Below are positions 1-5,384 of a DNA stretch of 6,646 nt, piece by piece. The position numbers and the translations under genes are program-made. Source of the stretch: an uncultured Clostridia bacterium (GTDB taxonomy: Bacteria > Bacillota > Clostridia > Oscillospirales > Oscillospiraceae); assembly GCA_947177005.1 (NCBI GenBank), contig CAMWSZ010000169.1:1-6646 (forward strand), written 5' to 3'. The number at the start of each line of letters is the position of its first letter. Positions within the stretch are counted from its first letter, which is position 1. The notes beneath the pieces are model-generated. The model was not told the origin of the DNA, made no database searches, and saw nothing but the letters and a program-made list of their open reading frames with translations.

Positions 1-881
1 CCAAGGCCGCCGCGCTGCAGCCCGGCGAGATCATGCTGCTTCAGAACACCCGCTACAATAAAGGTGAGACCAAGAACGACCCCGAGTTCGCCAAAAAGCT
101 GGCTGATCTGGCCGATATCTATGTGTCCGACGCCTTCGGCGCCGTCCACCGCGCCCACGCCTCCACCGCCGGCGTCGCCGCTCACCTGCCCGCCGTGTCC
201 GGCTTCCTCATTGAAAAAGAGCTGGATATCATGGGCAAAGCTCTGGCTGATCCCAAGCGTCCGTTAGTCGCAATTCTGGGCGGCAGCAAGGTCTCCTCCA
301 AAATCGGCGTCATCAACCACCTCCTCGACATCGCCGACGTCATCATCATCGGCGGCGGCATGGCCTACACCTTCGCCAAAGCCCAGGGCGGCAGCGTCGG
401 CACCAGCCTGCTGGAGAGCGATTGGCTGGATTACTGCAACGACATGATTAAAAAGGCCCAGGAGAAGGGCGTGAAGCTGCTCCTGCCCGAGGATACCCTG
501 TGCGCAAAAGAGTTCTCCGCCGACGCCGAACCCGAACTCCACGACACCATGTCGATCCCCGACGGCATGATGGGTATGGACATCGGTCCCAAGACCGTCG
601 AGGCGTATTCCGCAGCCGTCAAGGACGCCGGAACCGTTATCTGGAACGGTCCTATGGGCGTGTTTGAGTTCCCGAAATTCGCCGAGGGCACCCGCGCCAT
701 TGCAACCGCTCTTGCGGCTACCGATGCCATTACCATTATCGGCGGCGGCGACAGTGCCGCGGCTGTGGCACAAATGGGCTTCGCCGACAAGATGACCCAT
801 ATCTCTACCGGCGGCGGCGCGTCCCTGGAGTTCCTGGAGGGCAAGGAGCTGCCGGGCGTCGCGTGCCTGCTCGACAAGTAA
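1..881 (+). CDS. pgk: Phosphoglycerate kinase, 5'-truncated by window edge
   Basis: Phosphoglycerate kinase transfers phosphate between 1,3-bisphosphoglycerate and ADP in cytosolic glycolysis, giving ATP and 3-phosphoglycerate. The reading frame is already open at base 3 (K-A-A-A-L-Q-P-G-E-I-M), so the ATG at 33 is an internal Met and not the start. The visible part has 292 residues. With a usual family length of about 390-400, roughly the first 100 residues, including the N-terminal substrate-binding arginines, lie outside the window. Family motifs in order are LLQNTRYNKGE, SDAFGAVHRAHAST, the hinge-region stretch VAILGGSKVSSKIGV, IIGGGMAYTF, IWNGPMGVFEFPKFAEGT, and the C-terminal nucleotide-site stretch IIGGGDSAAAV followed by HISTGGGASLEFLEGK. 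Nothing looks damaged. tpiA follows after 70 bases on the same strand, as in the common gap-pgk-tpiA-gpmI operon; a gap gene upstream is inferred, not seen. Confidence 0.97.
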   Translation, partial: KAAALQPGEIMLLQNTRYNKGETKNDPEFAKKLADLADIYVSDAFGAVHRAHASTAGVAAHLPAVSGFLIEKELDIMGKALADPKRPLVAILGGSKVSSKIGVINHLLDIADVIIIGGGMAYTFAKAQGGSVGTSLLESDWLDYCNDMIKKAQEKGVKLLLPEDTLCAKEFSADAEPELHDTMSIPDGMMGMDIGPKTVEAYSAAVKDAGTVIWNGPMGVFEFPKFAEGTRAIATALAATDAITIIGGGDSAAAVAQMGFADKMTHISTGGGASLEFLEGKELPGVACLLDK

Positions 882-887
882 AAAACC

Positions 888-911
888 AAGGGGGGAATCC
901 CTTCCCCCCTT
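888..911 (+). promoter_or_regulatory. GC-rich hairpin between pgk and tpiA
   Basis: AAGGGGGG (888-895) pairs perfectly with CCCCCCTT (904-911) around an 8-base loop, seven bases after the pgk stop. The bases after it (ACTTACAAAG) are not a U-tract, so full termination is unlikely. It may act as a partial attenuator, an RNA-processing boundary or a 3' stability element that sets pgk and tpiA levels separately. The role is inferred; only the pairing is seen. Confidence 0.45.
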
Positions 912-951
912 ACTTACAAAGTAAACTATATAAACAGGAGAGAATACCGCT

Positions 952-1725
<774 letters not shown>

Positions 1726-1742
1726 ACCTGAATTTCCTATCC

Positions 1743-1773
1743 GGTACAGTACCCGCAGCGGCGGGTACTGTCC
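1743..1773 (+). promoter_or_regulatory. Strong hairpin between tpiA and gpmI
   Basis: ACAGTACCCGC (1746-1756) and GCGGGTACTGT (1761-1771) form a perfect 11-bp stem with the tetraloop AGCG. It can be extended by two G-C pairs past a bulged T. The sequence after it (CCTTATCAC) is not a good U-tract; a T5 run appears only about 25 bases downstream, at 1795-1799. It is best read as an intercistronic stem-loop, giving partial termination or 3' end protection of pgk-tpiA mRNA, rather than a full terminator. Its core GTACC-C-GC recurs in the hairpin after pfkA. Confidence 0.55.
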
Positions 1774-1822
1774 TTATCACGGAGAATATCCTGCTTTTTC
1801 CGGCAGAAAACGAGGTTTTATT

Positions 1823-3334
1823 ATGAACAAAACACCTACCACTCTCATCATCATGGACGGTTTCGGCCTGCGGGACACCACCGAGGGCAACGCCGTTGTT
1901 CACGCAAAAACCCCCGTATTGGATAAGCTGTTTGCCACCTGCGCCCACACCACCCTCTCCGCTTCCGGTCTGGATGTGGGCCTGCCGGACGGCCAGATGG
2001 GCAACAGCGAGGTGGGCCACACCAATATCGGCGGCGGCCGCGTGGTGTTCCAGGACCTGCCCCGCATCTCCCTCTCCATTGAGGACGGCAGCTTCTTCGA
2101 GAACCCCGCTTACTGCAATGCCATGGACGCCTGCAAGAAAAACGACAGCAGCCTTCATCTCTACGGCCTCCTGTCCGACGGCGGCGTCCACTCCCACAAC
2201 ACGCATCTCTGGGCACTGCTGGAAATGGCCAAGCGCCGGGGTCTGGAGCATGTATATATCCACGCTTTTCTGGACGGCCGCGACGTGTCCCCCACCAGCG
2301 GCAAGGATTTCGTGGCGGAGACGGTGGCCAAGTGCAAAGAGATCGGCGTGGGCAAGGTCGCCACGGTCATGGGCCGCTACTACGCCATGGACCGCGACAA
2401 ACGCTGGGAGCGCGTGGAGCAGGCGTATGACGCCATGGTCTATGGCCGGGGCATCCAGGAGCGGGACCCCGTGGAGGCAGTGGCAAAGTCCTACGCCAAG
2501 GGCGTGACGGATGAGTTTGTGGAGCCGGTTGTCTGCGACAGCGAGGGTACGATTTCGGACAACGACAGCATTATTTTCTTCAATTTCCGGCCCGACCGCG
2601 CCAGAGAGATCACCCGCGTGTTTGTAGACCCGGCCTTTGACGGCTTCAAACGGGAGTTCTTCCCCCTCACCTACGTCTGCACCACCGAGTACGACGCCAC
2701 TATGCCCAATGTGCAGGTGGCGTATCCCCGGAATCTGGTGTCCAACGGCCTCGGCGAGTACCTGAGCAAAATGGGCATGACCCAGCTGCGCATCGCCGAG
2801 ACGGAAAAATACGCCCATGTGACGTTCTTCTTCAACGGCGGTTCCGAGGCGGTGTTCCCCGGCGAGGACCGCGTGCTGGTGCCGTCCCCCAAAGTCGCCA
2901 CCTATGACCTCCAGCCCGAGATGAGCGCGGTGGAGGTGACGGACAAGTGCGTGGAGCGGATCGAGTCCGGCGCGTATGACGTCGTTATCCTGAACTTCGC
3001 CAACTGCGACATGGTGGGCCACACCGGCGTGTATGAGGCCGCGGTGAAGGCCGTCGAGACGGTCGATACCTGCGTGGGCCGCGTGGTGGACGCCACCCGC
3101 GCTATGGGCGGCATCGCTATGGTCACCGCTGACCACGGCAACGCCGAGGAGATGTCCAAGGACAACGGCTCCCCCATGACGGCGCACACCACCAATCTGG
3201 TTCCGTTTATCCTGGTCGGCGCTGACGCAAAGCTGCATCCCGGCCGTCTGGCGGACATCGCCCCCACGATTCTGGATATCATGGGCCTGGAGTGCCCCCC
3301 CGAAATGGACGGCAAGAGCCTCATCGAACAGTAA
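1823..3334 (+). CDS. gpmI: 2,3-bisphosphoglycerate-independent phosphoglycerate mutase
   Basis: GpmI is a cytosolic, Mn-dependent enzyme of the alkaline phosphatase fold that interconverts 3- and 2-phosphoglycerate through a phosphoserine intermediate. The 503 residues fit the usual length of about 510. By count, the metal and catalytic residues are all present: Asp12 (IIMDGFG); Ser62, the phosphate acceptor (QMGNSEVGH); His123 (GGVHSH); Asp151-Gly-Arg-Asp154; Arg185 and Arg191 (MGRYYAMDRDKRW); Arg256 and Arg259 (FNFRPDRARE); Lys329 (ETEKYAHVTFFFNGG); Asp396 and His400 (NFANCDMVGH); Asp437 and His438 (TADHGN); and His455 (AHTTN). The C-terminus MDGKSLIEQ is the usual one. GAGG at 1812-1815 lies 7 bases before the ATG. 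It is the last gene of the operon and is followed by a strong terminator. A long antisense open frame lies across it, which is expected from its codon bias. Confidence 0.98.
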   Translation: MNKTPTTLIIMDGFGLRDTTEGNAVVHAKTPVLDKLFATCAHTTLSASGLDVGLPDGQMGNSEVGHTNIGGGRVVFQDLPRISLSIEDGSFFENPAYCNAMDACKKNDSSLHLYGLLSDGGVHSHNTHLWALLEMAKRRGLEHVYIHAFLDGRDVSPTSGKDFVAETVAKCKEIGVGKVATVMGRYYAMDRDKRWERVEQAYDAMVYGRGIQERDPVEAVAKSYAKGVTDEFVEPVVCDSEGTISDNDSIIFFNFRPDRAREITRVFVDPAFDGFKREFFPLTYVCTTEYDATMPNVQVAYPRNLVSNGLGEYLSKMGMTQLRIAETEKYAHVTFFFNGGSEAVFPGEDRVLVPSPKVATYDLQPEMSAVEVTDKCVERIESGAYDVVILNFANCDMVGHTGVYEAAVKAVETVDTCVGRVVDATRAMGGIAMVTADHGNAEEMSKDNGSPMTAHTTNLVPFILVGADAKLHPGRLADIAPTILDIMGLECPPEMDGKSLIEQ

Positions 3335-3354
3335 TTCGTTTTCATAGAACAGAC

Positions 3355-3400
3355 AGCATCCCCTGCGCCTTTATCCAGGTGCGGGGGATGCTTTATTTTT
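3355..3400 (+). terminator. Intrinsic terminator of the glycolytic operon
   Basis: AGCATCCCCTGCGCC (3355-3369) pairs along all 15 positions, two of them G-U, with GGTGCGGGGGATGCT (3378-3392). The loop is TTTATCCA and the U-tract is TTATTTTT (3393-3400). It starts 21 bases after the gpmI stop. Read on the minus strand, the stem is followed by GTCTGTTCTATG, which is a poor U-tract, so it should stop the operon much better than the convergent HTH transcript. The minus-strand HTH stop codon sits inside the U-tract, so the two transcription units abut exactly. Confidence 0.93.
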
Positions 3401-3602
3401 CGTTTTCCGGCACATATTCCAGAATTTCTTCCACCCTGCAATCCAACATGCGGCAGAGATCGTTGAGCGTGGCGGTGGAAATATTGCGGTTGTGTTTCAG
3501 GGAATCCAGTGTCCCGCGGCTGAGACGGTGCTTTGTAATCAAGGTGTAAGTAGTGATATTTTTGGCCTGCATTGTGCGCCAAAGCGGATCATATCGAATC
3601 AT
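3393..3602 (-). CDS. Small Xre/Cro-type helix-turn-helix regulator
   Basis: This 69-residue protein has a helix-turn-helix of the compact Cro/C1 type, the kind often annotated as YozG-like. It would bind DNA as a dimer. The scanning helix is about residues 17-25 (TTYTLITKH), the turn 26-28 and the recognition helix 29-38 (RGTLDSLKHN). After these come the typical ISTATLNDLCRMLDCRVEEILEY helices. The protein is a bare DNA-binding domain with no sensor domain, and carries Cys50 and Cys55. The frame is open for 26 more codons upstream to 3680, but the Met at 3602 is chosen because AAGGGGAGG (3620-3612) lies 9 bases before it and the extra codons would only translate the operator and promoter. 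It diverges from the four-cysteine gene, with a 32-bp palindrome between them, so autorepression and control of the partner are likely (inference). The specific family name is not certain. Confidence 0.9.
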   Translation of the reverse strand: MIRYDPLWRTMQAKNITTYTLITKHRLSRGTLDSLKHNRNISTATLNDLCRMLDCRVEEILEYVPENEK

Positions 3603-3611
3603 AAAGCACCG

Positions 3612-3620
3612 CCTCCCCTT
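3612..3620 (-). promoter_or_regulatory. Ribosome binding site that fixes the HTH start
   Basis: On the minus strand this reads AAGGGGAGG, with 9 bases to the ATG at 3602. No comparable site precedes the upstream in-frame codons, so it decides for the 69-residue product. Confidence 0.85.
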
Positions 3621-3626
3621 TGCTTT

Positions 3627-3655
3627 ATTATAAATTTCTCTGTTCCCCTTGAATA
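3627..3655 (-). promoter_or_regulatory. Candidate promoter of the HTH gene
   Basis: A perfect TATAAT lies on the minus strand at 3632-3627. The best -35 at 17-base spacing is TATTCA (3655-3650), a 3/6 match that falls inside the palindrome. Transcription would start near 3620, at the Shine-Dalgarno site, so the leader would be very short. A competing minus promoter within the palindrome (TTGATT at 3680-3675, N17, AATATT at 3657-3652) would give a leader of about 40 bases. Confidence 0.6.
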
Positions 3656-3677
3656 TTCCCGATATATCGGGTATAAT
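3649..3677 (+). promoter_or_regulatory. Promoter of the four-cysteine protein gene
   Basis: TTGAAT (3649-3654) matches 4/6 of the -35 consensus, followed by exactly 17 bases and a perfect TATAAT at 3672-3677. The start would be near 3684, about 19 bases before the ATG. The spacer is the CCCGATATATCGGG palindrome, so a bound repressor would block RNA polymerase directly. Confidence 0.85.
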
Positions 3678-3680
3678 CAA
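3649..3680. promoter_or_regulatory. 32-bp palindromic operator between the divergent genes
   Basis: The segment is symmetric about 3664.5, with 14 of 16 base pairs complementary. The only breaks are 3653/3676 (A/A) and 3657/3672 (T/T). The inner 14 bases CCCGATATATCGGG (3658-3671) are a perfect palindrome and the outer ends are TTGA and TCAA. It fills the whole promoter of the plus gene from -35 to -10 and also covers the weak -35 of the minus gene. A dimeric HTH protein encoded next door is the obvious ligand, but that assignment is inferred. Because of the symmetry, both strands read I-P-D-I-S-G-I in frame, which produces spurious N-terminal extensions of both neighbours. Confidence 0.8.
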
Positions 3681-3689
3681 AGAAATAAG

Positions 3690-3696
3690 AGGAGGT
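3690..3696 (+). promoter_or_regulatory. Ribosome binding site that fixes the start at 3703
   Basis: AGGAGGT is a near-ideal Shine-Dalgarno sequence with a 6-base spacer to ATG 3703. The frame is open back to a TTG at 3649, but that codon is the -35 box, so the shorter 75-residue protein is preferred. Confidence 0.88.
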
Positions 3697-3702
3697 AACT
3701 AT

Positions 3703-3930
3703 ATGAGCTATTTTGATGGTATTATTCCGGAAATATGTGCCGCTTGTTTTCATTGGCAAGCTGGAAAATGGGAAATAATCGATTCCGGTATGTGCGGCGA
3801 ATGCGCCTATACATTAGAGATGTTTCCGGTTCTTGAAAAAAATGGTGGTATAAATAAAGAACGATATCAGCTTTTGGAGGTTATACAAGAGCCGGATTGG
3901 AGATTTTTACCGGCAAAAGAAAACAGATAA
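3703..3930 (+). CDS. Small four-cysteine protein, unknown function
   Basis: This 75-residue protein is not recognised. It has two CxxC pairs, Cys12/Cys15 (ICAACFHW) and Cys31/Cys34 (MCGECAY), with His17 beside the first pair. The spacing suggests a small zinc ribbon or knuckle, or a redox-active dithiol pair. There is no signal peptide or membrane segment. The rest is mixed charged and aromatic, ending LEVIQEPDWRFLPAKENR. A manual count of 3721-3900 gives 73 G/C of 180 bases (about 41%), against 36 of 60 for 1261-1320 in tpiA, so base use differs from the glycolytic genes and recent acquisition is possible. It has its own promoter, Shine-Dalgarno site and terminator, and diverges from the HTH gene across a shared operator, so it is probably its main regulatory target. 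A toxin or partner-protein role is possible but not shown. Confidence 0.82.
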   Translation: MSYFDGIIPEICAACFHWQAGKWEIIDSGMCGECAYTLEMFPVLEKNGGINKERYQLLEVIQEPDWRFLPAKENR

Positions 3931-3992
3931 GGTTCTGTCTACTGTGTAGCCTCATTCACGCTTTGACCGGCCACTAAAGGATATTGCGTGTT

Positions 3993-4020
3993 AGCCATCT
4001 CTCCGCAGAGGGCTTTTTCT
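3993..4020 (+). terminator. Intrinsic terminator after the four-cysteine gene
   Basis: AGCC (3993-3996) pairs with GGCT (4011-4014) and CTCT (3999-4002) with AGAG (4007-4010). There is a bulged AT on the left arm and a CCGC loop. The T-rich tail TTTTTCT (4014-4020) follows at once. It closes the small transcription unit and insulates pfkA. The 62 bases between the stop at 3930 and this stem show nothing recognisable. Confidence 0.75.
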
Positions 4021-4067
4021 TTATCCCCACACTTGGCAAATCTCCCAAAGAAAATAGAAAAAACTAC

Positions 4068-4096
4068 TTGTGTGACGGGAAAAAATGCTATATAAT
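4068..4096 (+). promoter_or_regulatory. pfkA promoter
   Basis: TTGTGT (4068-4073, 3/6 of the -35 consensus) is followed by 17 bases and a perfect TATAAT (4091-4096). An alternative register is an extended -10, TGC before TATATA at 4089-4094. Transcription would begin near 4103, giving a leader of about 60 bases. A TAATC direct repeat (4098-4102 and 4106-4110) spans the start point and could be a regulator contact, but this is weak. Confidence 0.78.
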
Positions 4097-4115
4097 TTAA
4101 TCGGCTAATCAATTC

Positions 4116-4137
4116 CGCGGGTCCCAGAGGTCCCGCG
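4116..4137 (+). promoter_or_regulatory. Leader hairpin of pfkA mRNA
   Basis: CGCGGG (4116-4121) pairs with CCCGCG (4132-4137). A T/T mismatch separates this from an inner CC/GG pair closing a CAGA loop. The stem ends 9 bases before the GAGGAGG ribosome binding site (4147-4153) and close to the predicted 5' end. It could be a 5' stabiliser or a modest translational control element. It does not match any riboswitch class known to me. Confidence 0.5.
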
Positions 4138-4162
4138 ATAATGACTGAGGAGGAAATCCATC

Positions 4163-5242
4163 ATGAAACGAATCGGTATGCTCACCAGCGGCGGCGACTG
4201 CCAGGCCCTTAACGCCGCTATGCGCGGCGTAGCAAAGTCGCTGTACAACGCGGACGAGGCGGTCGAAATCTACGGCTTCCAGGACGGCTATCAGGGCCTG
4301 ATAAAAAGTGAATTCCGCCTTCTGGATTACTCGGATTTTACCGGGATTCTGACCAAAGGCGGCACGTTTCTGGGCAGCAGCCGCACTCCCTTCAAAACGA
4401 TCCGCGAACCCGGCCCCGGCGGCATAGACAAAGTGGATGCCATGAAGCAGACCTACTACAAGCTCCAACTGCACTGCCTGGTCATTCTGGGCGGCAACGG
4501 CACCCATAAAACCGCCAACCTCCTGCGGGAGGAGGGGCTGAACATCATCACCCTGCCCAAGACGATTGACAACGACCTCTGGGGCACCGACATGACCTTC
4601 GGCTTCCAGAGCGCAATCGATGTGGCTACCAACGCCATTGACCAGATCCACACCACCGCCGCCTCCCACGGCCGCGTCTTCATCGTGGAGGTCATGGGCC
4701 ACAAGGTGGGCTGGCTCCCCCTCTATGCGGGTATGGCCGGCGGCGCGGATATCATTCTGATCCCAGAAATCCCCTATGATGTCAAGAAAATCGCCAAGAA
4801 AATCAAACAGCGCAACGACCGCGGTGACCGCTTCACCATTCTGGCCGTAGCGGAGGGCGCCATTTCCAAGGAGGACGCCGCACTGTCCAAGAAGGAGTAC
4901 AAAAAGCGCATGGAGAAGCTCCACGCGAAATATCCCTCCGTCTCTTATGAGATCGCCGCCCGGCTGGCCGAGGAGTGCGGCTGCGATGTGCGCGTGACCG
5001 TGCCGGGCCATACCCAGAGAGGCGGCGCGCCCTGCCCCTATGACCGCGTGTTTGCCAGCCGTCTGGGCGCGGAGGCCGGAGAGCTGATTTTGAAGGGCGA
5101 GTATGGCTTTATGGTCGGCTTCCAGAATCAGGAAATCGTGAAGGTGCCCTTGGGGGAGGTGGCCGGAAAGCTGAAGACGGTTCCGCCGGACGGCTCCATC
5201 ATCAGAGAGGCCAAAATGCTGGGCATCAGCTTCGGCGACTGA
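4163..5242 (+). CDS. pfkA: 6-phosphofructokinase, clostridial/group III-like
   Basis: Phosphofructokinase phosphorylates fructose 6-phosphate to fructose 1,6-bisphosphate, the committing step of glycolysis, in the cytosol. The 359 residues are longer than the roughly 320 of E. coli PfkA and nearer group III enzymes. Motifs are TSGGDCQALNAAMRG (phosphate loop; GGDxPGxN is usual), GGTFLGSSR74, LGGNG113T, the catalytic PK133TID136ND138, R171 (HGRVFIVE), MGH180KVGW, AE231GA, and R277-V-T-V-PGH283TQR286GG. Gly113 (E. coli 104) favours ATP, whereas Lys133 (E. coli 124) is shared with PPi-type and group III enzymes. Asn112 replaces the usual Asp103 and His180 replaces Arg171. ATP is the more likely donor but PPi use cannot be excluded. 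The start has GAGGAGG at 4147-4153, 9 bases upstream. It has its own promoter, apart from the pgk operon. Confidence 0.95.
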   Translation: MKRIGMLTSGGDCQALNAAMRGVAKSLYNADEAVEIYGFQDGYQGLIKSEFRLLDYSDFTGILTKGGTFLGSSRTPFKTIREPGPGGIDKVDAMKQTYYKLQLHCLVILGGNGTHKTANLLREEGLNIITLPKTIDNDLWGTDMTFGFQSAIDVATNAIDQIHTTAASHGRVFIVEVMGHKVGWLPLYAGMAGGADIILIPEIPYDVKKIAKKIKQRNDRGDRFTILAVAEGAISKEDAALSKKEYKKRMEKLHAKYPSVSYEIAARLAEECGCDVRVTVPGHTQRGGAPCPYDRVFASRLGAEAGELILKGEYGFMVGFQNQEIVKVPLGEVAGKLKTVPPDGSIIREAKMLGISFGD

Positions 5243-5250
5243 CAGCAGGC

Positions 5251-5269
5251 GGTCCGCGGGAACGCGGCC
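5251..5269 (+). other. GNRA-capped small hairpin after pfkA
   Basis: CCGCG (5254-5258) pairs with CGCGG (5263-5267) around the tetraloop GGAA. Two more G-C pairs can form past a bulged T5253. It lies 8 bases after the pfkA stop and has no U-tract, so it is possibly part of the 3' end structure of the mRNA. Confidence 0.4.
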
Positions 5270-5285
5270 CCCTCCATCCGCATCC

Positions 5286-5315
5286 CCCGTACCGGCGCGG
5301 CCCTGCCGGTACGGG
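5286..5315 (+). terminator. Strong hairpin in the pfkA-Sel1 gap, possible U-tract-less terminator
   Basis: CCCGTACCGGC (5286-5296) and GCCGGTACGGG (5305-5315) form a perfect 11-bp GC-rich stem with an 8-base loop. The sequence after it (CGCGGTGCCGG) has no U-run, so intrinsic termination would be inefficient by standard rules. It may be a processing or stability element or an atypical terminator. I see no convincing promoter between it and the Sel1 gene: TTGCGG at 5338 has no good -10 at the right distance. Read-through from pfkA is therefore plausible. Confidence 0.5.
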
Positions 5316-5384
5316 CGCGGTGCCGGAAATCCGGGATTTGCGGCGGACAGCGTATCACAATTCTAGAGAAAAGGACAGATCATT

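Noticed and set aside
927..934. TATATAAA before tpiA as a promoter -10
   Set aside because: The matching -35 position is a run of C, and the box ends just before the Shine-Dalgarno site. Read-through from pgk explains expression.
3603..3680. 26-codon N-terminal extension of the HTH gene
   Set aside because: It would translate the operator and the promoter TATAAT. The strong Shine-Dalgarno at 3620-3612 points to the start at 3602.
3649..3702. 18-codon N-terminal extension of the four-cysteine gene from TTG
   Set aside because: The TTG is the -35 box and the codons cover the operator. AGGAGGT is placed for ATG 3703.
3931..3992. Possible small RNA or tRNA remnant after the four-cysteine gene
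   Set aside because: No cloverleaf pairing, no promoter and no conserved tRNA boxes could be found. It reads as untranslated sequence before the terminator.
4141..4212. Short upstream open frame ATG-ACT-GAG-GAG overlapping the pfkA start
   Set aside because: It is 23 codons, has no ribosome binding site of its own, and contains the pfkA Shine-Dalgarno. It is most likely chance.
4109..5011. 300-codon minus-strand open frame over pfkA
   Set aside because: Shadow of a GC-rich gene; no motif and no reason to prefer it over intact PfkA.
5338..5366. Promoter for the Sel1 gene (TTGCGG, N17, TTCTAG)
   Set aside because: The -10 matches only 2 of 6 and the -35 matches 3 of 6, so it is not better than background.
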